Assembly (NCBI RefSeq): GCF_015694425.1
Contig: NZ_JADQDN010000009.1
Span: forward strand, 1 to 64,000
Direction of reading: 5' to 3'
DNA: 64,000 bases
Origin: Microvirga terrestris
Lineage (GTDB): Bacteria; Pseudomonadota; Alphaproteobacteria; Rhizobiales; Beijerinckiaceae
The first letter of the stretch is position 1; each line of letters begins with the position of its first letter. The notes beneath the pieces are model-generated. The model saw only the letters and a program-made list of their open reading frames with translations, was not told the DNA's origin and made no database searches. Both the position numbers and the translations under genes were made by a program. Below are positions 44,735 through 53,817 of this stretch, one piece after another.

Positions 44735-45606
44735 CCTTTCAGAAGCCGGAAGGCCCCCTCTTCTGTTTTTGCCTCATCCTCGCTCGTCCTGAATAAGGCA
44801 GCTGTTCGCGGCCTTGCGCTGCCAAGCCCGTGGTAAACCGCAACCGTGCTGCCTGGCCCTCCCCCTGTATGGCCGCCGATCTTGAGACCTTCTGTCGTCG
44901 TACCAATCATGGTCCCGAGCCCATAACCGGGACTTTGCCAGGGTCGACCAGGTATGGGTCCTGGAAGCTCAAACGGAGCCAACATTTCTTGCAAGAGGTT
45001 GGGCCTCAACAAGCTGCCTGAAATCAGGTGGTCGAGCAGGAGCGCGGCGTCCAACACTCTTCCTACCAACAACCCATGATAAACCCAGCCTGGATGGTAG
45101 CCCTCTGCTGCCCCCATGGTGATGTGATCAAGATCCGAGCGCTCGCGTGCGATGTTTGCGGTCCCGATCCTGAGCGGCGCCAGGACAAGGCGCTGCAAGG
45201 CCGTGTTTAGGTCGCAGCCGGCCGTGGTCTCGATCAACCGGCCCACAACCAAATAGCCGACATTGGAGTAGTCCCACCCCTCGCCTGCCGGATAACGGAG
45301 TCGCTCTGCATTGAGCCGGTTGAGGATTTCCGGCACTGGCCAAGGATCGTCGCCGCGGCCGATAGCCTCATGGTAGGCGCGAAGGCCGCCGTAGTTTGTC
45401 AGTCCGGAGCGATGTTGGAGCAGATGCCTGAGTGTGTAAGGTTTGTCATTTACCGGCTCATCCAGACCGATGAGCCCATCCCGCACGAGCACAAGGGCTG
45501 CGGCGGCGAGAACCGTCTTCGTGAAGCTCCACCACGGTACGAGGCGGTCGGCGTCGCGGCCGTCGACCAAAGTGCCGTTCTCAACCAGAGCCCAGGCTTT
45601 GACCAT
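44731..45606 (-). CDS. Beta-lactamase-family serine hydrolase, coupled to mfd
   Basis: The 291-residue protein has the class C beta-lactamase/esterase motifs: SFTK (SxxK, about residues 27-30), YSN (YxN, about residues 113-115) and GGHTGGGPGST at the HTG position near 247. There is no signal peptide, so it should be cytoplasmic, acting as an esterase or peptidase rather than a periplasmic resistance enzyme. ATG 45606 shares its A with the TGA stop of mfd, so it is translated by coupling. No functional tie to Mfd is known to me. It is shorter than most family members by 50-100 residues. Confidence 0.87.
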   Translation of the reverse strand: MVKAWALVENGTLVDGRDADRLVPWWSFTKTVLAAAALVLVRDGLIGLDEPVNDKPYTLRHLLQHRSGLTNYGGLRAYHEAIGRGDDPWPVPEILNRLNAERLRYPAGEGWDYSNVGYLVVGRLIETTAGCDLNTALQRLVLAPLRIGTANIARERSDLDHITMGAAEGYHPGWVYHGLLVGRVLDAALLLDHLISGSLLRPNLLQEMLAPFELPGPIPGRPWQSPGYGLGTMIGTTTEGLKIGGHTGGGPGSTVAVYHGLGSARPRTAALFRTSEDEAKTEEGAFRLLKG

Positions 45607-48600
45607 CAGGCCGCCTTCTTCTCCGCGATCCGGGCAAGGCTGCGCAGGATCGTGGTGGCCGCCTTGATACGCTCGTCCGGCGTCTCGATGTCCCTGATGA
45701 ACACGATCTTCATGTCAGGCCGCACCTTCGCGAACGAGGCCTGCTCCGTGACATAGGAGATGAGGCCGGTCGGGTTGGCGAAGGAATTGTCGCGGAACGA
45801 GATGATGATTCCCTTCGGGCCGCCATCCACCTTCTCCACGTTAGCGCGGCGGCAGAGAACCTTGATGGCCATGATCTTGAGAAGTTGATCGACCTCGGAC
45901 GGTACTGCTCCGAACCGGTCGACCAGCTCCGCCCGGAAGGCATCGATCTCCTGGTCGGTCTCGAAGGTCGAGAGGCGGCGATAGAGGCCGAGGCGCAATT
46001 GCAGGTCGGAGATGTAGCTTTCCGGAATCATCACCGGCGCACCGACCGCGATGGTGGGCGACCACTGGTCCTCTGTCGGCTCCTCAATGCCGGCCTTGAG
46101 CTGCGCCACCGCCTCCTCCAGCATCTGCTGGTAGAGCTCGTAACCCACTTCCTTGATATGGCCCGACTGCTCCTCGCCGAGCAGGTTGCCCGCGCCGCGA
46201 ATGTCCAGGTCGTGGGAGGCAAGCTGGAAGCCCGCGCCCAGCGTATCCAGAGTTTGCAGGACCTTGAGCCGACGCTCCGCCTGCACGGTCAGGGATTTGT
46301 TGGCCGGCACCGTGAACAGGGCATAGGCACGGGTCTTGGAGCGCCCGACACGACCACGCAGCTGGTAGAGCTGCGACAGGCCGAACATGTCCGCCCGATG
46401 GACAATCAACGTGTTGGCGGTGGGGATATCGAGCCCAGATTCCACAATGGTGGTGGAGAGCAGGATGTCGTACTTGCCCTCGTAGAATGCTGTCATGACA
46501 TCCTCGAGCTGGCCCGCCGCCATCTGGCCGTGCGCCACCGCCACCTTCGCCTCCGGCACCTCCTTATCGAGAAATGACTTCACCTCGCCAAGATCGTCGA
46601 GGCGCGGCACTACGTAGAAGGCCTGTCCGCCCCGGTAGCGTTCACGAAGCAGCGCCTCACGGACAAGAAGCGGATCGAAGGGCGTAATGAAGGTGCGCAC
46701 CGCCAAGCGGTCCACTGGCGGTGTGGTGATCAGCGACAGCTCGCGCACCCCCGTGAGTGCCAGCTGCAGGGTGCGTGGAATGGGTGTTGCCGAGAGGGTC
46801 AGCACATGGACCTCGGCGCGGAGTTCCTTCAGGCGCTCCTTGTGGGTCACGCCGAAATGTTGCTCCTCGTCGATGATGATGAGGCCGATATCCTTGAACT
46901 TGATCGCCTTGCCGAGGAGGGCATGGGTGCCGATGACGATGTCAACGGACCCGTCGGTCAGCCCCTCCTTGGTCTTCTTCATCTCGGCTGCTGGCACAAA
47001 GCGGGAGGCCTGGGCCACGTTGAGCGGCAGGCCGCGGAAGCGGTCGCAGAAAGTACGGTAGTGCTGGCGCGCCAGAAGGGTTGTGGGCACGACGACGGCC
47101 ACCTGCTTGCCGCTCATGGCGGCCACGAAGGCAGCACGCAAGGCAACTTCCGTCTTGCCGAAGCCGACGTCGCCGCAGACGAGGCGATCCATGGGGCGAC
47201 CGGAGCCCATGTCGTCGAGAACCGCCTCGATGGCATTTAGCTGGTCTTCGGTCTCGTCGTAGGGGAAACGGGCAGCGAACTCGTCGTAGAGGCCTTCAGG
47301 AGGCGTCAGGCGGGGGGCATCCTTGAGGATGCGGGCGGCGGCGATCTTCATGAGGGCGCCCGCCATCTCGCGGATGCGCTGCTTCATCCGGGCCTTGCGA
47401 GCCTGCCAAGCCCCGCCGCCGAGCCGGTCGAGTTGGACCTCCGTCTCCTCCGACCCGTAGCGGGTCAGGAGCTCGATGTTCTCGACTGGCAGGAACAGGC
47501 GGTCGCCGCCGGCATAATGCAGCTCGAGGCAATCATGCGGGGCGCCCGCCGCTTCGATGGTCTTGAGGCCTTCGAAGCGCCCAATGCCGTGATCCACATG
47601 GACCACGAGATCGCCGGGCGTCAGCGCTGCAACCTCGGTGAGGAAGTCCTGCGGTCGCTTCGACTTGCGCTTCTGGCGTACAAGCCGGTCGCCGAGGATG
47701 TCCTGCTCGCTGATGACCGCAAGATCGGCCGTCTCGAAGCCCGATTCCAGCGGCCAGATGCCGACCGGGATTTCGTTGCGCGGGTACGCCTGAGCATCCG
47801 AGAAACGGGCTATTGGCTTGGTCTGGCGCAGGTCGTGATCCTGCAGCACATGGCAAAGGCGTTCCCGAGAGCCTTCGGACCAGGCGCCCAGCATCACGCG
47901 CTTCTTGGCGGCCTGGAGGTCGCGAATATGGCCGATGACCGCCTCGAATACGTTGGCGTTTTCGTCCGCCCGCTCGGCGATGAAATTGCGCCCCTGGCGG
48001 ACTTCGCAATCGATGACGAGACGGCCCGGCGCTTCCGGGATGGCAAAGGGTGTCAACCGGGCAAGCGGGAGGGAAGCGGTTCGATTCGACCACTCCTCCG
48101 GCTCGAAGTAAAGCGCATCTGGCGGCAAAGGGCGGTACGGCGCAACGCCCGCTTGGTTCTGGCCCATGCCGTCTCGCCGTGCGTCGTAATAATCCTTGAC
48201 CTGGGAGAGTCGCTCGGCGGCCGCATCGTCCGCCAAGGCATCGAACACTACCGGAATGCCAGGAAGGTAGTCGAAGAGCGTGTCGAGATGATCGTGGAAC
48301 AGCGGCATCCAATGCTCGAGGCCAGGATAGCGCCGTCCTTCGCTGATGGCTTCATACAGCCGGTCGTCGCGAGTGGGTGCCCCGAAAGCCGCCACATAGG
48401 CCTGCCGGAAGCGCTTGATGGTCTCGGTGGTCAGCTGCACCTCGCTCATGGGGACAAGGTCGAGGGAGCGCAGAGTGCCGACTGTGCGCTGGGTCTCCGG
48501 ATCGAAGGCGCGGATCGATTCCAGGGCGTCGCCGAAGAAGTCGAGGCGAACCGGGTTAGGCAGTCCTGCCGGGAAGAGGTCGATGATGCCGCCGCGAACG

Positions 48601-49127
48601 GCGTATTCGCCCGTGTCGCGCACGGTCCCGGTGCGGAGAAAGCCATTGGCCTCCAGCCAATTGACCAGCTGGGTCGTGTCCACCACGTTGCCGGGCGCGG
48701 CCGAGAAGGTCTCAGCTGCGATGCGGCCCCTTGGCGGCACGCGCTGGACGAGGGCGTTCACCGTCGTCGAGAGGATGCGCGGCTTGTCCTCCGAGGTCTT
48801 GGAGCGGGCGAGCCGTGCGAGCGTCGTCATGCGCTGCGCTGTAATGGCCGAATTAGGAGATACACGATCATAGGGCTGACAATCCCAGGCCGGGAAGGTC
48901 AGAATCTCGATTTCGGGAGCGATGAAGCCGAGACTGCTGGCGAAATTCTGCTGCCGCTGCCCATCGCGGGCCACGTGGACCAGAACGGCCGGACCCTCGA
49001 CCTGCCCAGAGAGGCCGCGCGCGAGATCGGCGACGGCCAGCGCATCGAAGCCGTCAGGAACGCCCGACAAGGTGAGGCTTTGCCCCATTTTAAGGGCATC
49101 AAGGGCGCGGGTCAGGACAGGCTTCAT
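45606..49127 (-). CDS. mfd: Transcription-repair coupling factor Mfd
   Basis: Mfd removes RNA polymerase stalled at DNA lesions and recruits UvrA. The 1173-residue product (ATG 49127; TTG 49133 also in frame) has a UvrB-like N-terminal region, the RNA polymerase interacting domain LTPGDLVVHVDHGIGRFEGL near 510, and the RecG-like motor with Walker A CGDVGFGKTEVALRAAF, the DEEQ box IIIDEEQHFGVTHKERL, and GRVGRSKTRAYAL. A C-terminal TRCF domain follows. Length is normal. It lies downstream of sdhE with a 77-base gap and upstream of the serine hydrolase. Confidence 0.97.
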   Translation of the reverse strand: MKPVLTRALDALKMGQSLTLSGVPDGFDALAVADLARGLSGQVEGPAVLVHVARDGQRQQNFASSLGFIAPEIEILTFPAWDCQPYDRVSPNSAITAQRMTTLARLARSKTSEDKPRILSTTVNALVQRVPPRGRIAAETFSAAPGNVVDTTQLVNWLEANGFLRTGTVRDTGEYAVRGGIIDLFPAGLPNPVRLDFFGDALESIRAFDPETQRTVGTLRSLDLVPMSEVQLTTETIKRFRQAYVAAFGAPTRDDRLYEAISEGRRYPGLEHWMPLFHDHLDTLFDYLPGIPVVFDALADDAAAERLSQVKDYYDARRDGMGQNQAGVAPYRPLPPDALYFEPEEWSNRTASLPLARLTPFAIPEAPGRLVIDCEVRQGRNFIAERADENANVFEAVIGHIRDLQAAKKRVMLGAWSEGSRERLCHVLQDHDLRQTKPIARFSDAQAYPRNEIPVGIWPLESGFETADLAVISEQDILGDRLVRQKRKSKRPQDFLTEVAALTPGDLVVHVDHGIGRFEGLKTIEAAGAPHDCLELHYAGGDRLFLPVENIELLTRYGSEETEVQLDRLGGGAWQARKARMKQRIREMAGALMKIAAARILKDAPRLTPPEGLYDEFAARFPYDETEDQLNAIEAVLDDMGSGRPMDRLVCGDVGFGKTEVALRAAFVAAMSGKQVAVVVPTTLLARQHYRTFCDRFRGLPLNVAQASRFVPAAEMKKTKEGLTDGSVDIVIGTHALLGKAIKFKDIGLIIIDEEQHFGVTHKERLKELRAEVHVLTLSATPIPRTLQLALTGVRELSLITTPPVDRLAVRTFITPFDPLLVREALLRERYRGGQAFYVVPRLDDLGEVKSFLDKEVPEAKVAVAHGQMAAGQLEDVMTAFYEGKYDILLSTTIVESGLDIPTANTLIVHRADMFGLSQLYQLRGRVGRSKTRAYALFTVPANKSLTVQAERRLKVLQTLDTLGAGFQLASHDLDIRGAGNLLGEEQSGHIKEVGYELYQQMLEEAVAQLKAGIEEPTEDQWSPTIAVGAPVMIPESYISDLQLRLGLYRRLSTFETDQEIDAFRAELVDRFGAVPSEVDQLLKIMAIKVLCRRANVEKVDGGPKGIIISFRDNSFANPTGLISYVTEQASFAKVRPDMKIVFIRDIETPDERIKAATTILRSLARIAEKKAA

Positions 49128-49204
49128 GGTCAAATGTCAGGTCAGAGATCAGAGGGAACGCGGGCGCTTCCACCCAGTTCGGTCAGAAAAGCGTCGGCAG
49201 AGCG

Positions 49205-49501
49205 TCAGCTGTGAATCGGCGAGGTGTGCGTGTGGAACGCCTTGAGACGCCGGAACAGGGGTGTGTCGTAATTCGAGGGCGTCTCGATCTCACCGGTGAT
49301 CCAGCCGAGCAGATCGCGGTCTGTGACCTCGATCAACCGCTCGAACTCGGCAAGGTCCTCCTCGGAGAGCTCCCCAATCTCCGCATCGGCAAACCGGCCC
49401 ATGATCAGGTCCATCTCCCGCATGCCCCGGTGCCAGGAGCGATACAGGATTTGCCGGCGGCGGGTGTCGAGGCCGGCGCTGCTGCGTGTCGTTCCGCTCA
49501 T
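49205..49501 (-). CDS. sdhE: Succinate dehydrogenase assembly factor SdhE (DUF339)
   Basis: The 98-residue protein contains the DUF339/Sdh5 hallmark RRRQILYRSWHRGMREMDLI with the RGxxE motif, then ADAEIGELSEEDLAEFERLI and DRDLLGWITG. SdhE helps attach FAD to the succinate dehydrogenase flavoprotein. It is divergent from recG, with a 90-base shared promoter region, and upstream of mfd, an arrangement I recall from several Hyphomicrobiales. Confidence 0.95.
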   Translation of the reverse strand: MSGTTRSSAGLDTRRRQILYRSWHRGMREMDLIMGRFADAEIGELSEEDLAEFERLIEVTDRDLLGWITGEIETPSNYDTPLFRRLKAFHTHTSPIHS

Positions 49502-49590
49502 GGCATTGCTCCGATCGGTGAAAGATAACGTCGCCTCCGGACGGCTTGGCCGCTATATAACCATCTCCCCTCCAGTTGCTACCCATTTGA

Positions 49591-51708
49591 ATGTCACTGC
49601 GTCCATCCATTCTCGATCCGCTCTTCGCCCCGGCGAACACCCTGCCGGGCGTCGGCCCGAAGATCGCTCCCCTGCTCGACCGCCTTCTCGGAGAGGCGGG
49701 CAAGCCCACGCGCGTCGCGGACCTTCTCTTCCACCTACCGAGCAGCGGCATTTCGCGGGAGATGAAAGGCTCCGTGGCGGATGCGCCTGTGGGCGAGCCG
49801 GTCACCCTCTCGGTCAGCGTCGTTTTACATCGCCCGCCTCCGCCCGGCCGGCGCGCGCCCTACCGGATCCTGGTGGAGGACGAGACAGGCGATGTAACGC
49901 TGATCTTCTTCAATGGTCAGAAGGCCCGCCTGGAGAAGATCCTGCCCGTAGGCGAGCGCCGCTATGTTTCCGGCAAGATCGAACTATGGGATGGCCGGCG
50001 CCAGATGATCCATCCGGATCGGATCCTCGATGATCGCGGCATCGAGAACCTGCCGGCGGTCGAGGCCGTTTACGGCCTCACCGAAGGTCTCTCCTCACGT
50101 ATGGTCGGGCGCTACATTGGGGCTGCCCTCGATAAGGTCCCCCATCTGCCCGAGTGGCAGGACGCTGCCTGGATGGACCGCAATGCCCTTCCCGATTTCC
50201 GGCAGGCGCTGTTTGCCCTCCATAGGCCCGACAATGCCGCCCAGCTGTCCGAGGATGCGCTCGCCAAATCGCCCCCCCGCCGGCGCCTCGCCTATGATGA
50301 GTTGCTGGCTTCCCAATTGGCCTTGGCACTCGTGCGAAGCCGCATGCGGAGGCTGCCGGGGCGGGTGAATGCGGGCGACGGTCGTTTGGTCGAACGCCTG
50401 AGATCCGCCCTGCCCTTCGGTCTCACGGGATCGCAGGAGAGAGCCGTCGAGGACATTCGGCACGATCTGGTGTCCGACAAGAAGATGCTCCGTCTGCTCC
50501 AGGGCGACGTCGGTTCTGGTAAGACTGTGGTCGGCCTGCTCACCATGGCAAGCGCCATCGAAGCGGGCCGTCAGGCCGCTATGATGGCGCCCACCGAGAT
50601 CCTCGCCCGTCAGCACTACGAGCGTCTTGCCCCCATGGCGGAACAGGCTGGGCTCACCATCGCTCTCCTGACCGGACGCGAGAAGGGTGTCGCGCGTCGG
50701 ACCATCCTTGCCGGGCTCGCCGATGGCAGCATCCAGATTGCGGTGGGCACCCATGCCCTGTTCCAGGAAGGCGTCGCGTTCCAGGATCTCGGCGTCGCGG
50801 TTGTGGACGAGCAGCACCGCTTTGGCGTGCACCAGCGCTTGGCGTTGGGCTCCAAGGGCGAGGCTGTCGATATCCTCGTCATGACCGCCACCCCGATCCC
50901 CCGCACCCTAGCCCTCACCTATTTCGGCGATATGGACGTGTCGGTACTGAGTGAGAAGCCGGCTGGCCGAAAGCCTATTGCCACGAAGCTCATCGCAATC
51001 GAGCGGCTCGACGAGGTGATCGGCGGTATCGGGCGGGCCATCACCAATGGTGACCAAGTTTATTGGGTTTGCCCACTCGTGGGAGAATCCGAGTCGATCG
51101 ATCTCGCGGCCGCCGAAGAGCGGTTCGAGATGCTGAAAGGCTTCTTCGGCGATCAGGTCGGCCTTGTTCACGGCAAGATGGCCGGCAAGGACAAGGATGC
51201 CGCTATGGAGCGGTTCTCGGGCGGCCAGACCAAGATCCTGGTTTCCACTACGGTCATTGAGGTCGGCGTCGACGTGCCGAATGCCACCATCATGGTGATC
51301 GAGCATGCGGAGCGCTTCGGTCTCGCTCAACTCCACCAGTTGCGCGGGCGCATTGGGCGCGGCTCGAAATCCTCCACCTGCCTTCTGGTCTATAAGGGCC
51401 CTCTGGGACAGGTCGCCCAGGCGCGGCTCGAGATGATGCGCCAGACGGAGGATGGCTTCCGCATCGCCGAGGAGGATCTGCGCCTGCGCGGTGAGGGCGA
51501 GGTGCTCGGCACGCGCCAGTCAGGTACGCCCGGGTTCAAGCTGGCGCGTCTGGAAGTCGATGGCGATCTCCTCGGAGCAGCCCGCGATGATGCCCGCCTG
51601 ATCGTGGATCGGGATCCGGATCTCATCAGCGAGCGAGGGCAAGCCTTGCGGGTGCTGCTCTACCTGTTCGAGCGCGATTCCGCGATTCGGCTTTTAAGGG
51701 CGGGTTAA
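49591..51708 (+). CDS. recG: ATP-dependent DNA helicase RecG
   Basis: RecG remodels stalled replication forks and branched recombination intermediates. The 705-residue product has an N-terminal wedge/OB domain (TLPGVGPKIAPLLDRLLG near its start), helicase motifs LLQGDVGSGKTVVGLLTM (Walker A), VVDEQHRFGVHQRL (DEQH), ATPIPRTLALTYFGDMD, and QLRGRIGRGSKSSTCLLVY (motif VI). Length is as expected. It converges with glmS across a short repeat-bearing spacer. Confidence 0.97.
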   Translation: MSLRPSILDPLFAPANTLPGVGPKIAPLLDRLLGEAGKPTRVADLLFHLPSSGISREMKGSVADAPVGEPVTLSVSVVLHRPPPPGRRAPYRILVEDETGDVTLIFFNGQKARLEKILPVGERRYVSGKIELWDGRRQMIHPDRILDDRGIENLPAVEAVYGLTEGLSSRMVGRYIGAALDKVPHLPEWQDAAWMDRNALPDFRQALFALHRPDNAAQLSEDALAKSPPRRRLAYDELLASQLALALVRSRMRRLPGRVNAGDGRLVERLRSALPFGLTGSQERAVEDIRHDLVSDKKMLRLLQGDVGSGKTVVGLLTMASAIEAGRQAAMMAPTEILARQHYERLAPMAEQAGLTIALLTGREKGVARRTILAGLADGSIQIAVGTHALFQEGVAFQDLGVAVVDEQHRFGVHQRLALGSKGEAVDILVMTATPIPRTLALTYFGDMDVSVLSEKPAGRKPIATKLIAIERLDEVIGGIGRAITNGDQVYWVCPLVGESESIDLAAAEERFEMLKGFFGDQVGLVHGKMAGKDKDAAMERFSGGQTKILVSTTVIEVGVDVPNATIMVIEHAERFGLAQLHQLRGRIGRGSKSSTCLLVYKGPLGQVAQARLEMMRQTEDGFRIAEEDLRLRGEGEVLGTRQSGTPGFKLARLEVDGDLLGAARDDARLIVDRDPDLISERGQALRVLLYLFERDSAIRLLRAG

Positions 51709-51721
51709 AACCCTGTTCGAT

Positions 51722-51867
51722 TGTCATTCCGGGGCGACTCATGGAGCCGATCCCGGAAGACTTAAACACACGACCGATCGAGTTACATGCTACGATAGCC
51801 GCTTCGTTCTAGCCTGCACCGTCGGCGGTTATGGATTCCGGGCTCCGCTAGGCGCCCCGGAATGACA
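51722..51867. repeat. Imperfect palindromic intergenic element between recG and glmS
   Basis: TGTCATTCCGGGGCG at 51722-51736 and its exact complement CGCCCCGGAATGACA at 51853-51867 bound a 146-base unit that nearly fills the recG-glmS spacer. From memory, such ends are common in intergenic repeats of Hyphomicrobiales genomes. The element could be a non-autonomous REP/MITE-like repeat and may also terminate transcription from both convergent genes. Confidence 0.7.
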
Positions 51868-51880
51868 GCAGAGGCTCGTC

Positions 51881-53707
51881 TCACTCCACTGTGACGGACT
51901 TCGCAAGATTACGCGGCTGGTCCACATCCTTCCCCATGAAGACGGCCGTGTGATAGGCCAGCAGCTGGATCGGAACCGCGTTGATGATAGGCGCGACGAT
52001 GGGGTGCACCGACGGCATCACAATGGTGGCCATGGTGTCGAGGCCCGTTTCCAGAGCTCCCCGCTCGTCCGTGATCAGGACGATGCGTCCGCCACGGGCC
52101 GCGACTTCCTGCATGTTGGAGACGGTCTTCTCGAAGATGCTGTCATGGGGTGCGATTACGATGACGGGCATCGTCTCGTCGATGAGCGCGATCGGTCCGT
52201 GCTTCAGCTCACCAGCCGCATAACCTTCCGCGTGGATATAGGAGATTTCCTTGAGCTTCAGAGCGCCTTCCATGGCCAGCGGATACGAGGTGCCGCGCCC
52301 GAGATAGAGCACGTCCTTGGCTTTCGAGAGCTCGCGGGAGAGAACCTCGATCTGATGCTCCCGCTTCATCGCCTCGGTCATCTGGCCCGGCACTGCGATG
52401 AGGGCGTTCACCAATTCCTTCTCGTCCTCGGCGGTGAGCGTCCCCCGTGCTCGGCCCGCAGCGATGGCGAGCGACAGAAGCACTGTGAGTTGGCAGGTGA
52501 AAGCCTTGGTCGAGGCTACACCGACCTCAACACCCGCAAGGGTTTGCGCAACTACATTGCTCTCTCGGGCCATGGTGGAGGTCGGCACATTCACTACAGA
52601 GACTGTATGCTGTTTCTCGGCAGTGGCGTAGCGCAGCGATGCGAGGGTATCCGCCGTTTCGCCTGACTGCGAGACGAAAAGAGCCAGACCACCGGGCTCC
52701 AGAGGAGCCTCCCGATAGCGGAACTCGGACGCGACATCGATCTCGACCGGAATGCGCGCCAAGCGCTCGAACCAATATTTTGAGATCAAACCCGCCAGAT
52801 AGGCTGTGCCGCAGGCGGAGATCGAGATACGGTTCAGGTCCTTGAAGTCAAAGGGCAAGTCAAAAGGCAGCTCAACCCGCTCGCCTGCAAAGTTAACGTA
52901 GTGGGCAAGCGTCCGCCCCACGACTTCCGCCTGCTCGTGGATCTCCTTGGCCATGAAATGGCGGTAGTTGCCCTTGTCGGCCATGAAGGACCCGACGGGT
53001 ATCTTGTGTCGGATCCGCTGCACGGATTTACCGCTTTCATCGCGGATGTCGGCACCCTTGTGGGTCAAGATGGCCCAATCGCCGTCGTCGAGATAAGCGA
53101 CTTCATCGGTAAACGGCGCCAGAGCCAAGGCATCGGAGCCGAGATACATCTCGCCCTGGCCGTAACCGATGGCCAGAGGTGCGCCGTGACGCGCTCCGAT
53201 CAGCAGATCGTCTTCTCCAGAGAACAGGAATCCAAGCGCGAAGGCGCCACGCAGGCGCGGCAGGGTGATCGCCACTGCTTCGATGGGACCACGCCCCTGG
53301 CGGATTTCATAGGTGACGAGCTGGGCCACCACTTCGGTGTCGGTCTCGGTCTCGAACCGGATGCCCTTGGCTTCCAATCCGGTCTTCAGCTCGCGGAAGT
53401 TCTCAATAATGCCATTATGGACGACCGCCAGCTTGTCTGTGGCATGCGGATGAGCATTGGTTTCGTTGGGTTTGCCATGGGTTGCCCAGCGTGTGTGGCC
53501 GATACCGATGACGCCGGAGAGCGGCGATTGGGAGAGCTTGGTCTCGAGGTTGCGTAGCTTCCCCTCAGCGCGCCGGCGGTCTAGGCGCCCCTCTTCCAGG
53601 GTCGCCACACCGGCAGAATCGTAACCTCGGTATTCAAGCCGCTTGAGCGCCTCCACGATCTGTGGCGCCACGGGCGCTTTCCCAATGATTCCAACAATCC
53701 CGCACAT
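51881..53707 (-). CDS. glmS: Glutamine-fructose-6-phosphate aminotransferase (isomerizing) GlmS
   Basis: GlmS makes glucosamine-6-phosphate from fructose-6-phosphate and glutamine, the entry to UDP-GlcNAc. The correct start is ATG 53707, giving MCGIVGIIGKAP with Cys2 as the Ntn nucleophile and 608 residues; the frame extends three codons further. GHTRWATHGKPNETNAHPH is the conserved glutaminase block, two SIS domains follow (CGTAYLAGLISKYWFE and LGRGTSYPLAMEGALKLKE), and it ends KSVTVE. glmU lies 111 bases upstream on the same strand. No glmS ribozyme is recognisable. Confidence 0.97.
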   Translation of the reverse strand: MCGIVGIIGKAPVAPQIVEALKRLEYRGYDSAGVATLEEGRLDRRRAEGKLRNLETKLSQSPLSGVIGIGHTRWATHGKPNETNAHPHATDKLAVVHNGIIENFRELKTGLEAKGIRFETETDTEVVAQLVTYEIRQGRGPIEAVAITLPRLRGAFALGFLFSGEDDLLIGARHGAPLAIGYGQGEMYLGSDALALAPFTDEVAYLDDGDWAILTHKGADIRDESGKSVQRIRHKIPVGSFMADKGNYRHFMAKEIHEQAEVVGRTLAHYVNFAGERVELPFDLPFDFKDLNRISISACGTAYLAGLISKYWFERLARIPVEIDVASEFRYREAPLEPGGLALFVSQSGETADTLASLRYATAEKQHTVSVVNVPTSTMARESNVVAQTLAGVEVGVASTKAFTCQLTVLLSLAIAAGRARGTLTAEDEKELVNALIAVPGQMTEAMKREHQIEVLSRELSKAKDVLYLGRGTSYPLAMEGALKLKEISYIHAEGYAAGELKHGPIALIDETMPVIVIAPHDSIFEKTVSNMQEVAARGGRIVLITDERGALETGLDTMATIVMPSVHPIVAPIINAVPIQLLAYHTAVFMGKDVDQPRNLAKSVTVE

Positions 53708-53817
53708 GATGAACAACTTCCTTTTGCAACGCGACCAACGCCACGCTTGAGGGTTCTCTTACAAAGGGAGGCCTCAAGGGCAGAATCAACTTACGTAACC
53801 TATTGTGACAAACGGCC

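Noticed and set aside
47433-49214. Long + strand open frame of 593 codons opposite mfd
   Set aside because: It lies antisense to a clear, full-length mfd and has no family motif; long antisense frames are expected in GC-rich coding DNA. The same holds for the frames opposite glmU, the ABC transporter genes and the Na/Pi symporter.
53708-53817. glmS ribozyme or riboswitch upstream of glmS
   Set aside because: The 110-base spacer to glmU shows no ribozyme core that I recognise, and this ribozyme is mainly known from Gram-positive bacteria.
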